Below the pieces are notes generated by a model that saw only the letters and a list, made by a program, of their open reading frames with translations, was not told the origin of the DNA and searched no databases. A stretch of 64,000 nucleotides of DNA from Fagopyrum homotropicum (taxonomy: Eukaryota; Streptophyta; Magnoliopsida; Caryophyllales; Polygonaceae), in the NCBI GenBank assembly GCA_033239125.1, contig BSWB01000002.1, forward strand, positions 52,797,001 to 52,861,000, written 5' to 3'. Both the position numbers and the translations under genes were made by a program. Positions 20,722-31,657 of the stretch are shown piece after piece (position 1 is the stretch's first letter; each line of letters begins with the position of its first letter).

Positions 20722-22851
20722 TGTAACACCCCGAATCCGCGGGACTCGGGATGTCACATTGGGCTAGGATCTCACAATGGATCCTGACCCTAGCTTGACA
20801 ACAAGTTCACTGGACCTTACAACATGGCACTGACACATATAAAACAAATACATAAAACAGTATAAATTGTACGACCCAAAGTAAACAACAACATAGCCGA
20901 GTATATAAAACAACATCCTCACATAGGAGGTACAAAAGATCATCCTCACGCAGGAGGGGAAACACAACAACCCCAAACCAACCACCTAATGTACGAGAGT
21001 CCTCGGCCTGTCACCCTGCCAGATCACCCAGTAGCGCCTAACCTGTAAACATCTACAACACGGTATGAAACCGTTAGCTAACCATACATATATGAGGTAA
21101 TGCATAAGCACAAGCACAATCATGAAAGATAAACACATCAACATGCTATCACACATTTACCCATTTATTATCTTTATATAATAACCATTCACTCAAAAAC
21201 CATATATATATAGATAGATGAAAGTATGTGACACGAGGACCGATACATCCCCGCCTCTGAGTACAATGTCCAGTTGTACGAGTATCGGTCACACAATCCG
21301 TGTACCCTATGGGAGTGGATTGCGCCCTTCCTGTAAACCAGTCTGGCCCGACATCAGAGAACCTCCCAGACTCCACGACGGGATGAAAGGGAAAGGTTAT
21401 CACAGCCACGCAGTGGGGCAGTCAATAGAACATAGGTCGATAAAAACGACAACTCATGATATCATAGCAAACATATAAAGCACACACCACTCATGCAAAC
21501 ACCCAATATAGGGATGGTAGCTAAGTAAGTCCTACGGACTTACCTCAACCTCGTACAAAATCAACCACGATCACCTCTACACTGGAGGGACAACACGGCC
21601 TATAAAAAGGCATAAAGAGATATATCAACCTCTATTCATCAAAGGGGTCACACCTAGACCCAAAGGGATCCATAAGGATCATACTCAATCTATGAGCCTC
21701 ACAACCAACTAAACCTCAATATCTCAACATAGCTCACAATTCCTCAAATCTCAAGGTAGTATCTAATCAACATTCCTCAATCTCAATTTTAATCCTAATT
21801 TAATTAATTAACCTTTAATTAATTAATTAGATTTCGCCAGAATAACGTTTTGTCCGCAGGCAATTTCTAAACCCCCTGTCATCAGATTTCATCAAACAAA
21901 CAACCCATAATCACCAGAATAATATAACGACCATAAAGGAATTTCTAATTGTCCTATTTTACAAGCCTAAACTCAATTTAGGCCAAATCACAGTACGGAA
22001 AACGAATAAATTCATAACTTATTCGTTGCTAACCCGATTGACGATCTGAAAGAAGATTCAGAATCACAACGACGCAGGATACGCATGGACAACATCAAAT
22101 TAATCGGAATCTGAGCGACGGAACCGTCCTGGTGACATATATGCTCGACCAGCCATCCATATACTCGGAAATGCAGAAACTCGGTACCGTTATGAAGAGA
22201 ATGAAGAGAGGAATCCAGAAACTCAAACGGAATTGAAATCGGATTAGAAACGGAGAGTAGATCTGAGTTTGAAGGTTGAGAGAAATCAGAGCTTTTACGA
22301 GAAAACGTGAAAGGAAATGAATTAATAGAGGATTTTCCGTTATTTATAGTGAAGACGATAATTATCCTTTAGTAAAGTCGATAATTATCCTTTAACCGAT
22401 CCAAAGGCGGGTTGAACCTCTTTCTCCAAACTTCTCGAGATTGGAACATTAAATCTGGAATATTGTAGGGATAATTATTACACAACTGCCTCGGAAAACG
22501 TGTATTCCTAAGCTGTCTTTCTTAGCCGTTAAGAAACGAAATAGCGACTCTTTTGGCCGTTTTGCCTCTCCATGTTATCTCATATCTAAGACATATCCGA
22601 TGTCCTGATCATTTCTCTCAACTGCATTTTTATTAATTGGAGCTCCCAAATGCTCCAAATAACACCGGAGGGTAAAAATAATTACCTGGGGGAAAAAGTA
22701 AAAATTTCTCCAAACGTCCAAAATTATGCGAGGAACATAACGGTGGGACTCATACTCATCACTTGGGAAATCTTCGCAAGTTATATGTCAATTACTATCA
22801 ACGATTAAGTTAATCAACATTAATTAGAATTCGGAAATCCTAGCTATTACA
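20722..22851 (-). repeat. Tekay-B 5' LTR
   Basis: This is the partner of 13603-15730. A TATA-like ctataaat lies at 22349-22342, the donor hairpin at 21543-21525 and the acceptor at 21043 (all minus strand). The duplicated target ccata follows at 22852-22856. Confidence 0.92.
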
Positions 22852-22856
22852 CCATA

Positions 22857-24515
22857 TACTATGCTAGCAAGACGCTAGATGAAGCGCAGCTCAACTACGT
22901 CACTACGGAAAAAGAATTTTTAGCCATTGTTTATGCTATTGACAAGTTTCGCTCTTATCTTGTAGGTGCAAAGGTGATTGTCTACACGGATCATGCTGCG
23001 ATCCGGTACCTCATTGCAAAGAAAGATGCGAAGCCAAGGCTAATTAGATGGATTCTTCTCCTACAAGAATTCGATCTAGAGATCCGCGACAAGAAGGGTT
23101 CGGAAAATTCTGTTGCGGATCATTTGAGTCGCCTAACACATCTAGAGGACGACCACTTACCTATAGATGACTCCTTTCCGGACGAACACCTACACATTAT
23201 TGAGGAGTGCATCGATGTGATCTCCAAAGGTAACGAACCATGGTTTGCTGATTTTGTTAACTATTTGGTTTGTCAGGAGATACCACCCGGATTATCCTAC
23301 GCACAAAGAAAGAAGTTCTTTAAGGATGTCCGGGAATACTTTTGGAATGAACCTCTCCTCTTCAAGAGAGGTCCGGATGGCATCATTCGGCGATGTGTGC
23401 CGGAAGATGAGATGCAAAGTGCCATCCGCCATTGTCACTCACTACCATGTGGAGTACACGCTAGTTCAAACAAGACTAGCGCTAAGGTAATGCAATCTGG
23501 ATTTTTTTGGCCTAATTTATTTAGAGATGTGCAAACCTTTGTTTCCTGCTGCGATGCTTGTCAAAGAACAGGAAATATCTCTAGGAGGAATGAGATGCCT
23601 CTCAATAACATCCAAGAGGTGGAGATTTTCGATGTTTGGGGAGTTGACTTCATGGGACCGTTCCCATCATCTTGTGGAAACCAATACATACTCTTGGCGG
23701 TGGACTTTGTTTCTAGATGGGTTGAAGCTATTGCCTCTCCCACCAATGATGTCATGGTGGTGGTTAAGTTCTTTAACAAGACCATCTTTCCACGATTTGG
23801 GACACCAAGGACTATCATTAGTGATGGAGGTTCTCACTTCATTGCCCGGCGCTTTGAAGCTCTTCTAGCTAAGTATGGGGTTACTCACAAGATCGCCACC
23901 CCTTATCATCCACAAACTAGTGGACAAGTTGAGATCTCAAATCGGGAGATCAAAGGAATCCTAGAGAAGACGGTTTCAAGGACTAGGAAGGATTGGTCCT
24001 TGAAGCTTGATGATGCATTATGGGCGTACCGGACTGCGTACAAGACTCCCATAGGAACCACACCATACAACCTTGTGTATGGGAAGTCTTGTCACTTACC
24101 GGTGGAGTTGGAGCACAAGGCGTTTTGGGCTATCAAATGGTTGAATTTCAGCATGAAGGAAGCGGGAGAGAAGCGTCTCTTGAACCTTAATGAGCTTGAA
24201 GAACTCCGCTTGAACGCCTATGAGAACGCCAAGATTTATAAGGAGAGAGCAAAGCGTTGGCATGATAAGCATATCATTCCAAAGGACTTCAAAGAAGGAG
24301 ATCAAGTTCTCCTCTTCAATTCAAGGCTTCGTCTCTTTCCAGGTAAGCTTAAATCTCGTTGGACCGGACCCTTTCTAATCAAACGTATTTTCCCCCATGG
24401 TGCAGTTGAAGTATGGGGTGAAGCGGGCGGAAGCTTTAAGGTGAACGGTCAACGACTCAAGAAGTATACGCCGGAACTCCAAGTTGAAGAGTTCGCGCCT
24501 ACCGCACTCGAATAA
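22857..24515 (+). pseudogene. pol: Athila-1 end of RNase H plus integrase
   Basis: This is the continuation of the pol frame cut at 13603. It starts Y-A-S-K-T-L-D-E, then E-K-E-F-L-A-I-V-Y-A-I and V-Y-T-D-H-A-A-I (RNase H). Integrase follows: an N-terminal zinc domain with H-C-H and C-C-D-A-C, the first catalytic Asp in W-G-V-D-F-M-G-P-F, the second in I-I-S-D-G-G-S-H-F and the Glu in S-N-R-E-I-K-G. The frame is open to the stop at 24513-24515 (A-P-T-A-L-E). The domain itself is intact, but it lacks a start and its upstream gene. Confidence 0.9.
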
Positions 24516-25344
24516 GTGCGAGTTTGGTCTAGCTACGGACCTTAAACAAAGCGCTTCTTGGGAGGCAACCCAAGGTATTGCATTTACGTTTTTGTTTCCG
24601 ATTCATAGTTTAGCTTAGAATAGACATTTTTGCTTTGTTTTGCCTTCGATTTCTTCCGGTATGTTCGTGTTTTTGGATGTAGGAACAGTGGAAAAGGAAA
24701 GGGGAAGAGTAATTTTGAAGAAAAGTGACGAAACTTGGACTTTGGAGCATTACAGAGAGTTCCACGGTCTAAACCACGGTCGTGACAGCTACAGTGACCG
24801 TAATTTCCAAAAGCCTTTGAAAAATCACAAAAACCACGGTTCCGTACATTTCCACGGCTGTGGAACCCCGCGAAAGACCGTGATTTTCAAAAATTTTGCC
24901 GGCCACTATATAAACCATGTTCTTCACAAAAACACTTCACAAAACCCCATTCCACGACCATTTTTGCTGATTCCACGCCCCTCACCTCAAATCTCCGTCC
25001 GTTAATCATTTTCAACGATTCTTCGACCCAAACTGAAGCAAATTCGACCACCAACGAGATCCAAGCAACGAATCGAGCGGCAAATCACCAAGGAACGCAG
25101 AATTCGGATTTTAAAATCCGAAACCTAGGTTTTTTTCGCTCTTCTCTATCTTTGTCAATTTGGGTTCGTTTTTGCTAGAAATTATAGGAGAACTGATTGA
25201 AATTGGAAGGAATTAGACTAGGGCTGCCTAATTGCTGAGTTTGAGTGCTGTTTGCTAAGATTTGCGAAAGAACGAGACGAACCACGGTCTCTGTCACTTC
25301 CACGGCCGTGGAACACCAAGAACAGACCGTGGTTTTGAACAGTA
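24516..25344 (+). other. Athila-1 spacer between pol and ORF3
   Basis: Non-coding. It contains the CTTGGG-aggcaa-CCCAAG hairpin (24557-24574) and two palindromic-word clusters (24758-24890, 25281-25333). In the second, outer arms accacggtct and agaccgtggt flank ttccacggccgtggaa, only about 10 nt before the ORF3 start. The 24640-25005 frame is not conserved as protein with Athila-2 (63174-63404). Confidence 0.7.
24557..24574 (+). promoter_or_regulatory. Conserved hairpin after the pol stop
   Basis: A 6-bp stem CTTGGG/CCCAAG has the loop aggcaa. It is identical in Athila-2 at 63096-63113, about 40 nt after the pol stop in both. From memory, a very similar gcgctt...tgggaggcaaccca motif occurs at this place in other plant env-class gypsy elements. 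Its role is unknown; RNA processing or ORF3 expression are guesses. Confidence 0.65.
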
Positions 25345-26910
25345 ATGGACTTTGTGAGGAGAGTTTCTGGGAGGATTAAGGAGAAGAAGAATGAGAAGGA
25401 TAAGAACAAAAAGAGGAAGGGTAATCCCTCTTCCTCTTCATCCTCTAGAGCACCACCACCTTCCTCCCCTTCACCTCCATCTTCACCTTCATCACCCGCA
25501 CCTCCTAGCCCTAGAGTACCGACCATTCATGAGGATCACCTTGATGCACTCGAAAGGATCCATAAGAGGGCTGTGATAGGACCTAGGTACCTATTGTTGG
25601 AGGATTTAGCTCCTCTCAACATCATAGATGACCTTACTTGGCTCTTGGATAGAGCCGGATTAGTTGTCTTCTCGGCTATCCGAAAAGACGCCTACGAGGA
25701 GATCACGAGAGAGGTTGTGACGTCGTTTGAGCACAACCATGTGGATAGGACAGTTTCTTTCCGTCTTATGGAAAGAAACTATGATTTTACCATCCGAGAG
25801 TTTGGAGCCTTCTTTGGGTTCCAAGAGACCTTCAATGGTCGTTTTCCTAGTGGCGTTTACGCCAAAAAATTTTGGGAGGAGGTTGCTATGATTTACGCCA
25901 GCGAGGACCGCTGGCAACCAGCTGACACCAAGGCCAAGTTGATGTACCACTTAGCTTTGAAGATTGCTCACCGTGTTCTTTCAGAGTGTCTCTTCCCTAG
26001 GACGGAGACACCTCAGAAGATCAAGACGGATGAGCTCTTTCTGTTGTACTCTATGCTGTATGGGCACCCTGCTGACTGCGCCACCCTCTTAGCTGCTACC
26101 ATGAGCAAGCTAAAGAACAAGAGGGCGGGCAACATTGGATATGGTGGGATAGTCACCCACCTTGCTAGGATATTGGGGGTAGATTTTTCTGCATGCACAC
26201 GTATTCCAGCTGTACCCCTAGGACTCCAGACCTTCATGACTAGAGGTCTCATCTTCCCTACCCATAGAGGTCCACCTTATGCAGCTATGCCTTGGGAGAG
26301 CAGGACGGGGAGGGGCATTGAGTGGCTCCCGGAGTACTCCATTATGGTTGGACGCCATAATTGGAAGGCTACGTTCGCAGCTATGCATGCGAACAGGATT
26401 GCAGCTCCTCCATATGTCCCACCACCACCCGTATTTGAGGAGGAGGAGATGAGAGATCAGTTTGAGGGAGGAGGAGGAGCAGAGCATAAGTTTGGCACGT
26501 TTCCGGATCAGCCGGACATTGCTTCCGATGTGCCCAGACGTTCTCCACGTCCAGCCAGAGCTTCAGGTTCATCTTCTCGCCGCGCCAGCGTGAGTGAGAG
26601 ACCCACCTGGATGGAGACACCTCCTGCATGGTACGGAGCTCCACCTCCATGGTCCGCACAGCAGCCACCAGCACCAGCACCGTCAGATGCACCGGGGTGG
26701 TACAATCAGGCTCCGGGATGGTATGAGCAGATGCCGGAGTGGGCTACTAGCCTTTCTGAGAGAGTGGGAGCATTGAAGATTCGAGCCGATGCTAGAGATG
26801 GACGCATGGACGACCTCGACCATATGATGAGAGACGTCTACCGCCAGCAGTTCGAGCGGCACTACGACTCCAGCTTCTCTCCATTCCCGCCTCCACCTCC
26901 ACCGCAGTGA
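25345..26910 (+). CDS. Athila ORF3 in the env position, intact (521 codons)
   Basis: The ATG at 25345 is chosen because Athila-2 has the same start context (63883). The basic N-terminus (residues 1-28) is followed by a Ser/Pro linker (29-60). A globular core (about 65-350) has L-L-L-E-D-L-A-P-L, F-G-A-F-F-G-F, A-H-R-V-L-S-E-C-L-F-P-R and Y-S-M-L-Y-G-H-P. A Ser/Arg-Pro tail (R-R-A-S-V-S-E-R-P-T-W) follows, then a C-terminal coiled segment with a run of prolines at the end. The core resembles the uncharacterised Athila ORF-1/plant transposon protein family. I see no signal peptide, transmembrane segment or furin-like site, so a true envelope role is not supported. It is uninterrupted although gag-pol is broken. 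It was probably expressed from a spliced RNA. Confidence 0.8.
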   Translation: MDFVRRVSGRIKEKKNEKDKNKKRKGNPSSSSSSRAPPPSSPSPPSSPSSPAPPSPRVPTIHEDHLDALERIHKRAVIGPRYLLLEDLAPLNIIDDLTWLLDRAGLVVFSAIRKDAYEEITREVVTSFEHNHVDRTVSFRLMERNYDFTIREFGAFFGFQETFNGRFPSGVYAKKFWEEVAMIYASEDRWQPADTKAKLMYHLALKIAHRVLSECLFPRTETPQKIKTDELFLLYSMLYGHPADCATLLAATMSKLKNKRAGNIGYGGIVTHLARILGVDFSACTRIPAVPLGLQTFMTRGLIFPTHRGPPYAAMPWESRTGRGIEWLPEYSIMVGRHNWKATFAAMHANRIAAPPYVPPPPVFEEEEMRDQFEGGGGAEHKFGTFPDQPDIASDVPRRSPRPARASGSSSRRASVSERPTWMETPPAWYGAPPPWSAQQPPAPAPSDAPGWYNQAPGWYEQMPEWATSLSERVGALKIRADARDGRMDDLDHMMRDVYRQQFERHYDSSFSPFPPPPPPQ

Positions 26911-28208
26911 CGATTCCCATGACCGACAGTTTTAGCCGCTCCACCGCCATTTTGTGAGTTTCTTTTTCTTTTCTTTCTTTTTCTTTCTTTCTTTTCTTCT
27001 TTTCTTTCTTCTATTTGAACATTAGGGACAATGTTTGTTCAAGTATGGGGTGGGGTGTGACTAAAAGTTTGTAATAACTCTTACTCACTATGATTGCTTC
27101 TATTGAGACTATCTTGCATGTTCATTATATTGTTACACGTTTCATTATTGCATTGCATGAAAAAGAGTTTGAAAAACCCATAAAATTTGAAAAATTTTAA
27201 AAATTTTGTGCTTCTAAGGATAGAAAGGATTTCTATGATAATCGCTACTTGTGAATTGAGTTTGATGACAATTGCATGCTTAAACGAATAGTGAATTGAA
27301 AAAGAAATTGAATGAGTTGATTATACCTCTTTTGCAAGTTTCATAATGTGATGAATGTTACTTAAATCATGTTGAGGAATTGAAGTTGAAATCACACTAT
27401 AAGTTCTTATGCTTCTTGTTGAGATGATTAAGGCAATTCGATTTTTCTTTCTTCTTTCTTTGATCATTTAGCCCCTCATTGAAATATTGACCTCCTTTAC
27501 CTATCCGGGAATTTGGAGGAGTTGAATTTCAATGAAAAAGGCATGTATGATGTGGGAGGGCCATGAAAGCAATATTTTGCATTCAAAGGAATAGAAAGAA
27601 ATTATAGGTTTGGGGAAGTCAATCATGACGATAAGTAACTCGGCACCATTCACATAGCTGGGTGTTTGTGTCTTGCCAAAGTCGGATTGAGCGATATTCC
27701 TAGCGGATTATGGTATGTTCGCTAAGGGTTTGAGGCATCTCATAAAAATTGAGAAACGCCAATCTCCTAGGCTTCGGTTTTTGTGCACCTCTATCCATAA
27801 CTCCAAAAGTAAAGTCGAAAAATGAAAAGAAGAGAGCGAAGCTCTAAGTTGAAGGTGTTGCGGAAACCGCAAGAGAAGAAGAAAGAGTAGTTGTCCACCT
27901 TCCCGGATTCATGCACCACATTCCTTAAAGTTTCTTATGATTGATTTTGATAATGTTTGAAGGTTATGATGTTTGTATGGAAGTTTGATTGATTCATGAG
28001 CTTTCTTTACCCTTTACTCTTTGATTAAGTGTATGAAAGTCTTATAAACGATTAAAGCAAGATTTGAGGATGATCTATTGATTAGAAGGCACATTCATCA
28101 AAAAGAAGTTTTGCTTTGAGAAGGTACACATATTTCATCCTAACTTTTGTTTTAAAGCTTTTGAAAGACCTTGCTTAGGGACAAGCAAGTGGCAAGTATG
28201 GGGTTATT
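26911..28208 (+). other. Athila-1 3' untranslated region
   Basis: Starts with a long pyrimidine tract (26949-27014, ttctttctttt type). A hairpin aacatt-agggac-aatgtt (27018-27035) follows, then aagtatgggg at 27041-27050. The rest is non-coding and conserved with Athila-3. The same aagtatgggg recurs at 28194-28203, next to the right LTR, as the likely polypurine tract. Confidence 0.7.
28191..28203 (+). promoter_or_regulatory. Athila-1 polypurine tract
   Basis: The tract ggcaagtatgggg lies 5 nt before the 3' LTR; plus-strand synthesis would be primed here. The equivalent in Athila-3 is ggcaagtataagg (minus strand, near 4000). Confidence 0.65.
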
Positions 28209-29914
28209 TGTTAGCATGAAATATTGTGATATTTTAGGCACGTTTTCTAAGTGTATTTGATCCATATTGATAGTCATTGATTGAGCATTGATGCATTTGT
28301 GAGCTAGTTTGTCTATAATGTCGATATAGAGATCTACACAAGCTTTATGTTGATTATAGGTAATTAAGAGCTATTTCCGAACGGAATTGAGCAAGGATGG
28401 ATTGATTGAGCATGTCCATGAATTGAGGGCATTCCTAGGAGCTAAGGGAGTGTCAACTTGAAGGATGCACGAGACTAAGGAAGAATCACGTTCTTGCCCT
28501 AAACCACGCTCTAAAATACGGCCGTACTACTTTCCACGTTCAAGTCCACGGCCGTGGAACCATGGCAAGGGAAGCGTGGTTCATTCCAGCAACTTCTACG
28601 GCCGTGGAGGAGTTGTGACAAACCGTGTTGATTTCCACGCTCTAAATTACGGCCGTGGAACCCTTCCACGACCGTGATCTTGGCGATCTTTTTCGCCACA
28701 CTTTAAGCCACGATCTCCTACGCAATTGGGCCGGGCTGATATTTTATCTTACACTATAAAAGGACGGACGAAGAGAGATTCCGTCACCTTGGCTTACGCA
28801 TAGACACATCTTACGCTTGCGCTTGGATTTTGCCCTAATTTCGCATTTGGCGGAGACTGTGTTTGGGAGATTTGCGCCTTGTCATTGGGATTTCCGGATT
28901 GACGGAAGATTCGGAAGATTGCTTGCAAGAAGATTTCGCTTCTTGCTTAGGTTTGATTTAGAAGACGGATTGACATCCCGTTCTTCCTTCTTATCTAAGA
29001 TTTGTGTTTGTTTGTGTTATTCCGAATCTATTGACGATTATTGTTCTTGATTGTGACTTTGAGGTTGATTCAAAAGTTATTAAAGGTTTTCAGAAGTTTT
29101 CATCTTTCAATCTTTTAAACCTTGAATTTGATATCAATATGACTATTGTTGGCTAATAACCCTTAACAATTCTAAGGTGAAGGGTTGATAGTTGTGGCTT
29201 AGATAATGATAGATCGATCGTAAATAGATTGGACCCTGAGAGTTAAAGAGAATCGCCGACAACCCTAATCCACGGTCTGTTCTTGAGCTTCCACGGCCGT
29301 GGAACTCAAGAACTAGCCGTAATTTTGTGTTAAGTTACGAACTTGCTTTTACTTTAATCCAAAGTTAAAGATTTGCTTTAACTTAGTCTTGGCTTGCCTT
29401 TTCTAGGTGGTAGTGAAGCCTCAACAACCTCTACCTCGATTGTGAGTGTCACAACCTTAATCGGTTTAGTTAGTTTTGATCCTTGGGTTATAAGTTTGGG
29501 TATTTGATGTTAATATTTACCTATAGAATCTTTCTATACTGAAGCCTCAACAACCTTTATAGAGAGTGTCTTTTAGGTGAGTCATATAAGGTTTTTGGAA
29601 CTTCATCGTACGATTACCTTACATTAGCATACCTTTGCATATCTCAACTCTGTCCTTATATCATTAGTATATCTTGAATCGATTGCCACAGCTGGATTCC
29701 TGGATCTTTAGGATTGTTGTTTTCCCAATATATTTGCAAAGCTTAACCTTTTATTGCTTGACAATTTACAAACTGAATTTGTTCCCCCCAAATCCCTGTG
29801 TTCGATACTCTGGAATTCTTGCTTAACTACGTCAATCCGTACACTGTGGGTTCGCTTGCTTGATTTCTGGTTTTATAATTAAAGCTTATTTGCACGCACG
29901 CTAAGTGGCGAACA
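28209..29914 (+). repeat. Athila-1 3' LTR
   Basis: 1706 bp, the same length as the left LTR, and followed by the attct duplication. Most differences from the left copy are C/T or G/A transitions, as expected for methylated, decaying DNA. TATA box at 28755-28762; perfect 35-nt palindrome (one unpaired base) at 29279-29313. Confidence 0.95.
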
Positions 29915-29919
29915 ATTCT

Positions 29920-31046
29920 TGACCGTGTATTTCCGTGTAGAATATTCCGGTGCATTGTTCATTGTGTTGGTAGCTGCAAAGGCGCAACAAAAAAACCTAA
30001 ATCATAGAAAAGGACGACGTATAAGTAACAACTAGTACACGTTATGGACGACTCTGTACGGTAACAACTAATTTAGAGGTGACTAGCGCATGCAAAGAAA
30101 AGATAAATGAAAGCACAGTTGTGTTTGGGCATGCAAGTTGCGTAGTTATTTAAATTTTGCACCTACATTATTGTCATTTAATTTTAGTGTTTTAAGCTCG
30201 GCTCATAAGTTGAGTTATATATTGTTGGTTTTAGTTGAAGCGTGGGCGCTGTAATTTAAGTTTGTAGCACTTCCATTTAGCACATAAGACAATATTTTGT
30301 TTAATTTGTTGTGTTATAATTTTTTTGATATAAATATATGTGTGCATGGGTTATATGTCTTCTCTGAATATACAATGTTTCATAGTACGGTTGTGGCTGC
30401 ATTTAAAAACAAAGGTTGGCAATAATGGAAAATGATAGGACTTGATTTATGCAACTGGGATTAAGCTAAGGGCCCGGGGGATGTGCTATCTTTTTTGCAA
30501 GGCCATGTCATGCCTCTATGTGCCAAGCTTGGAAAAATATCGCTTGTGCGTGTAGGGTGGCGTAAGAGGGGAGTTTTTTCCCTATGCACCAGTTTGAACG
30601 TGTAAAGTTGAGGGGGGGGGGGGTTGAAGAATGGTGAAAATCTCTTTTGATTTTAAATGCACACAACATCAAGCGTCTGTAATAGGTCCACTTCAAGCAT
30701 TCCGAGATATTAATAATGTATGGCAACAAGTACAAAAAATACACTATTAACATTAGGGGACAATTACATTGATGTGTTGGAGAAAACAGCCGTGTGATAA
30801 TTAAGCAATTCAGGGTGACAACATACCAAAGTCTGTTACACACATTAAACATATACGCATTTGAAAACATGGAATATGTTGATAAGGAAAAACACATGGG
30901 CTAGGGCGATAGGTGTTGTGTCTTCAAAAAGTGCCTTACAACGACATAGCTGTCTAAAGAACTCCAAAACATATTAGCACGGTAAGGCGACTCAACCAAC
31001 AACATCTTTGAGGTACCACTTTATCACTTTGTGGGAAACGGACGGG
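29920..31046. other. Unassigned DNA right of Athila-1
   Basis: No gene is supported. A minus-strand frame of 129 codons (30508-30897) has no recognisable domain and the composition of chance open sequence. A homopolymer of about 12-13 G lies near 30612. Confidence 0.4.
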
Positions 31047-31051
31047 TTCTT

Positions 31052-31534
31052 TGTAACACCCCAAGTTTTGGGAACTCGAAGCGTTATGGGCTAGGATCTT
31101 AAAATGGGTCCCGACCCTTGGAGTAGCAACAACACAACGGATCTTACAACAAGGCACAAATAAATGAAAACCAAAACTCAATATAAAACCAAAGGTTTAA
31201 ACAAAGGAAAGCGTAAGCAAGAAACGGGAAAAAGGAGAAAAGATGGAAATATATAGAAGAGGGCTAGAAAGATAGATGAAAAGGATGTTCTAGGGTTAGG
31301 AAGAAGATAGGAAAGCCGGCCCATAAGATAGAAGATCGGATATTCTATCTATGGAAGGAAGATAAAACGGACGAAAATAGCTCGGGCGTGATCTGCAGCG
31401 AATCCGCATGGACGGATCGCTCGTGTCGCAGGGGCGGCCCCTTGTCACTGTGGGGGCGGGTAACAGGTATAGCTTGCCGCTGGGGCGGCGTTCTTCACCA
31501 CATGGGCGGTGAAGGCGAAAACTGGGGCCTTACA
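31052..31534 (-). repeat. Shortened 3' LTR of Tekay-C
   Basis: On the minus strand it starts TGTAAGGCCCC and ends GGGGTGTTACA. At 483 bp it is far shorter than the 2.1-2.7 kb of its relatives, and it lacks the donor hairpin and intron-like module, so a large internal deletion is likely. The polypurine tract (minus strand, tttagggggatctga) abuts it at 31535-31549. Confidence 0.75.
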
Positions 31535-31657
31535 TCAGATCCCCCTAAAAGAAGTTTTGTCTCAAAACTTGCAACAACCCAAAAGATCAAATAACAACAA
31601 CACAGAAAAGCGGAACGCAAATTGTATATTCCTACTCCGGGCACATAACTCAAAACG

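Larger units (their letters stand above)
13603..22851 (-). mobile_element. Complete chromovirus (Tekay-B) nested in Athila-1
   Basis: The 9249-bp Ty3/gypsy element lies on the minus strand with LTRs 13603-15730 (3') and 20722-22851 (5'), 2128 and 2130 bp. The ends are TGTAATAGCT and GGTGTTACA (minus strand). The LTRs differ at about 30 sites by eye (1.4%), making it a young insertion. The 4991-bp interior carries recognisable gag zinc knuckle, RT, integrase and C-terminal pieces, all full of stops, so the element cannot encode its own proteins. The chromovirus/Tekay label rests on the sequence after integrase and on similarity to the chromodomain-bearing element at 31658-32215. Confidence 0.92.
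7537..29914 (+). mobile_element. Complete Athila-type LTR retrotransposon (Athila-1)
   Basis: The element has two 1706-bp LTRs (7537-9242, 28209-29914), a tRNA-Asp primer site, gag, protease, RT, RNase H and integrase in gypsy order, then a separate ORF in the env position and a purine-rich tract before the right LTR. The Athila assignment rests on the tRNA-Asp primer site, the F-M-D-D RT motif, the C-D-L-G-A-S protease motif and ORF3. The total span is 22,378 bp, of which 9,254 bp are the nested Tekay-B and its duplicated target, leaving about 13.1 kb. The LTRs differ at roughly 27 positions by eye (about 1.6%), so the insertion is recent. Confidence 0.93.

Noticed and set aside
25345..26910. 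ORF3 as a viral envelope gene
   Set aside because: No signal peptide, transmembrane segment, cysteine pattern or cleavage site; only its position matches env.
30605..30630. Run of about 12-13 G
   Set aside because: Homopolymer likely from slippage or sequencing; no accompanying G-tract pattern for a quadruplex.
30508..30897. 129-codon minus-strand frame
   Set aside because: No recognisable motif, no promoter or partner exons, and Cys/Tyr-rich composition typical of chance AT-rich frames.
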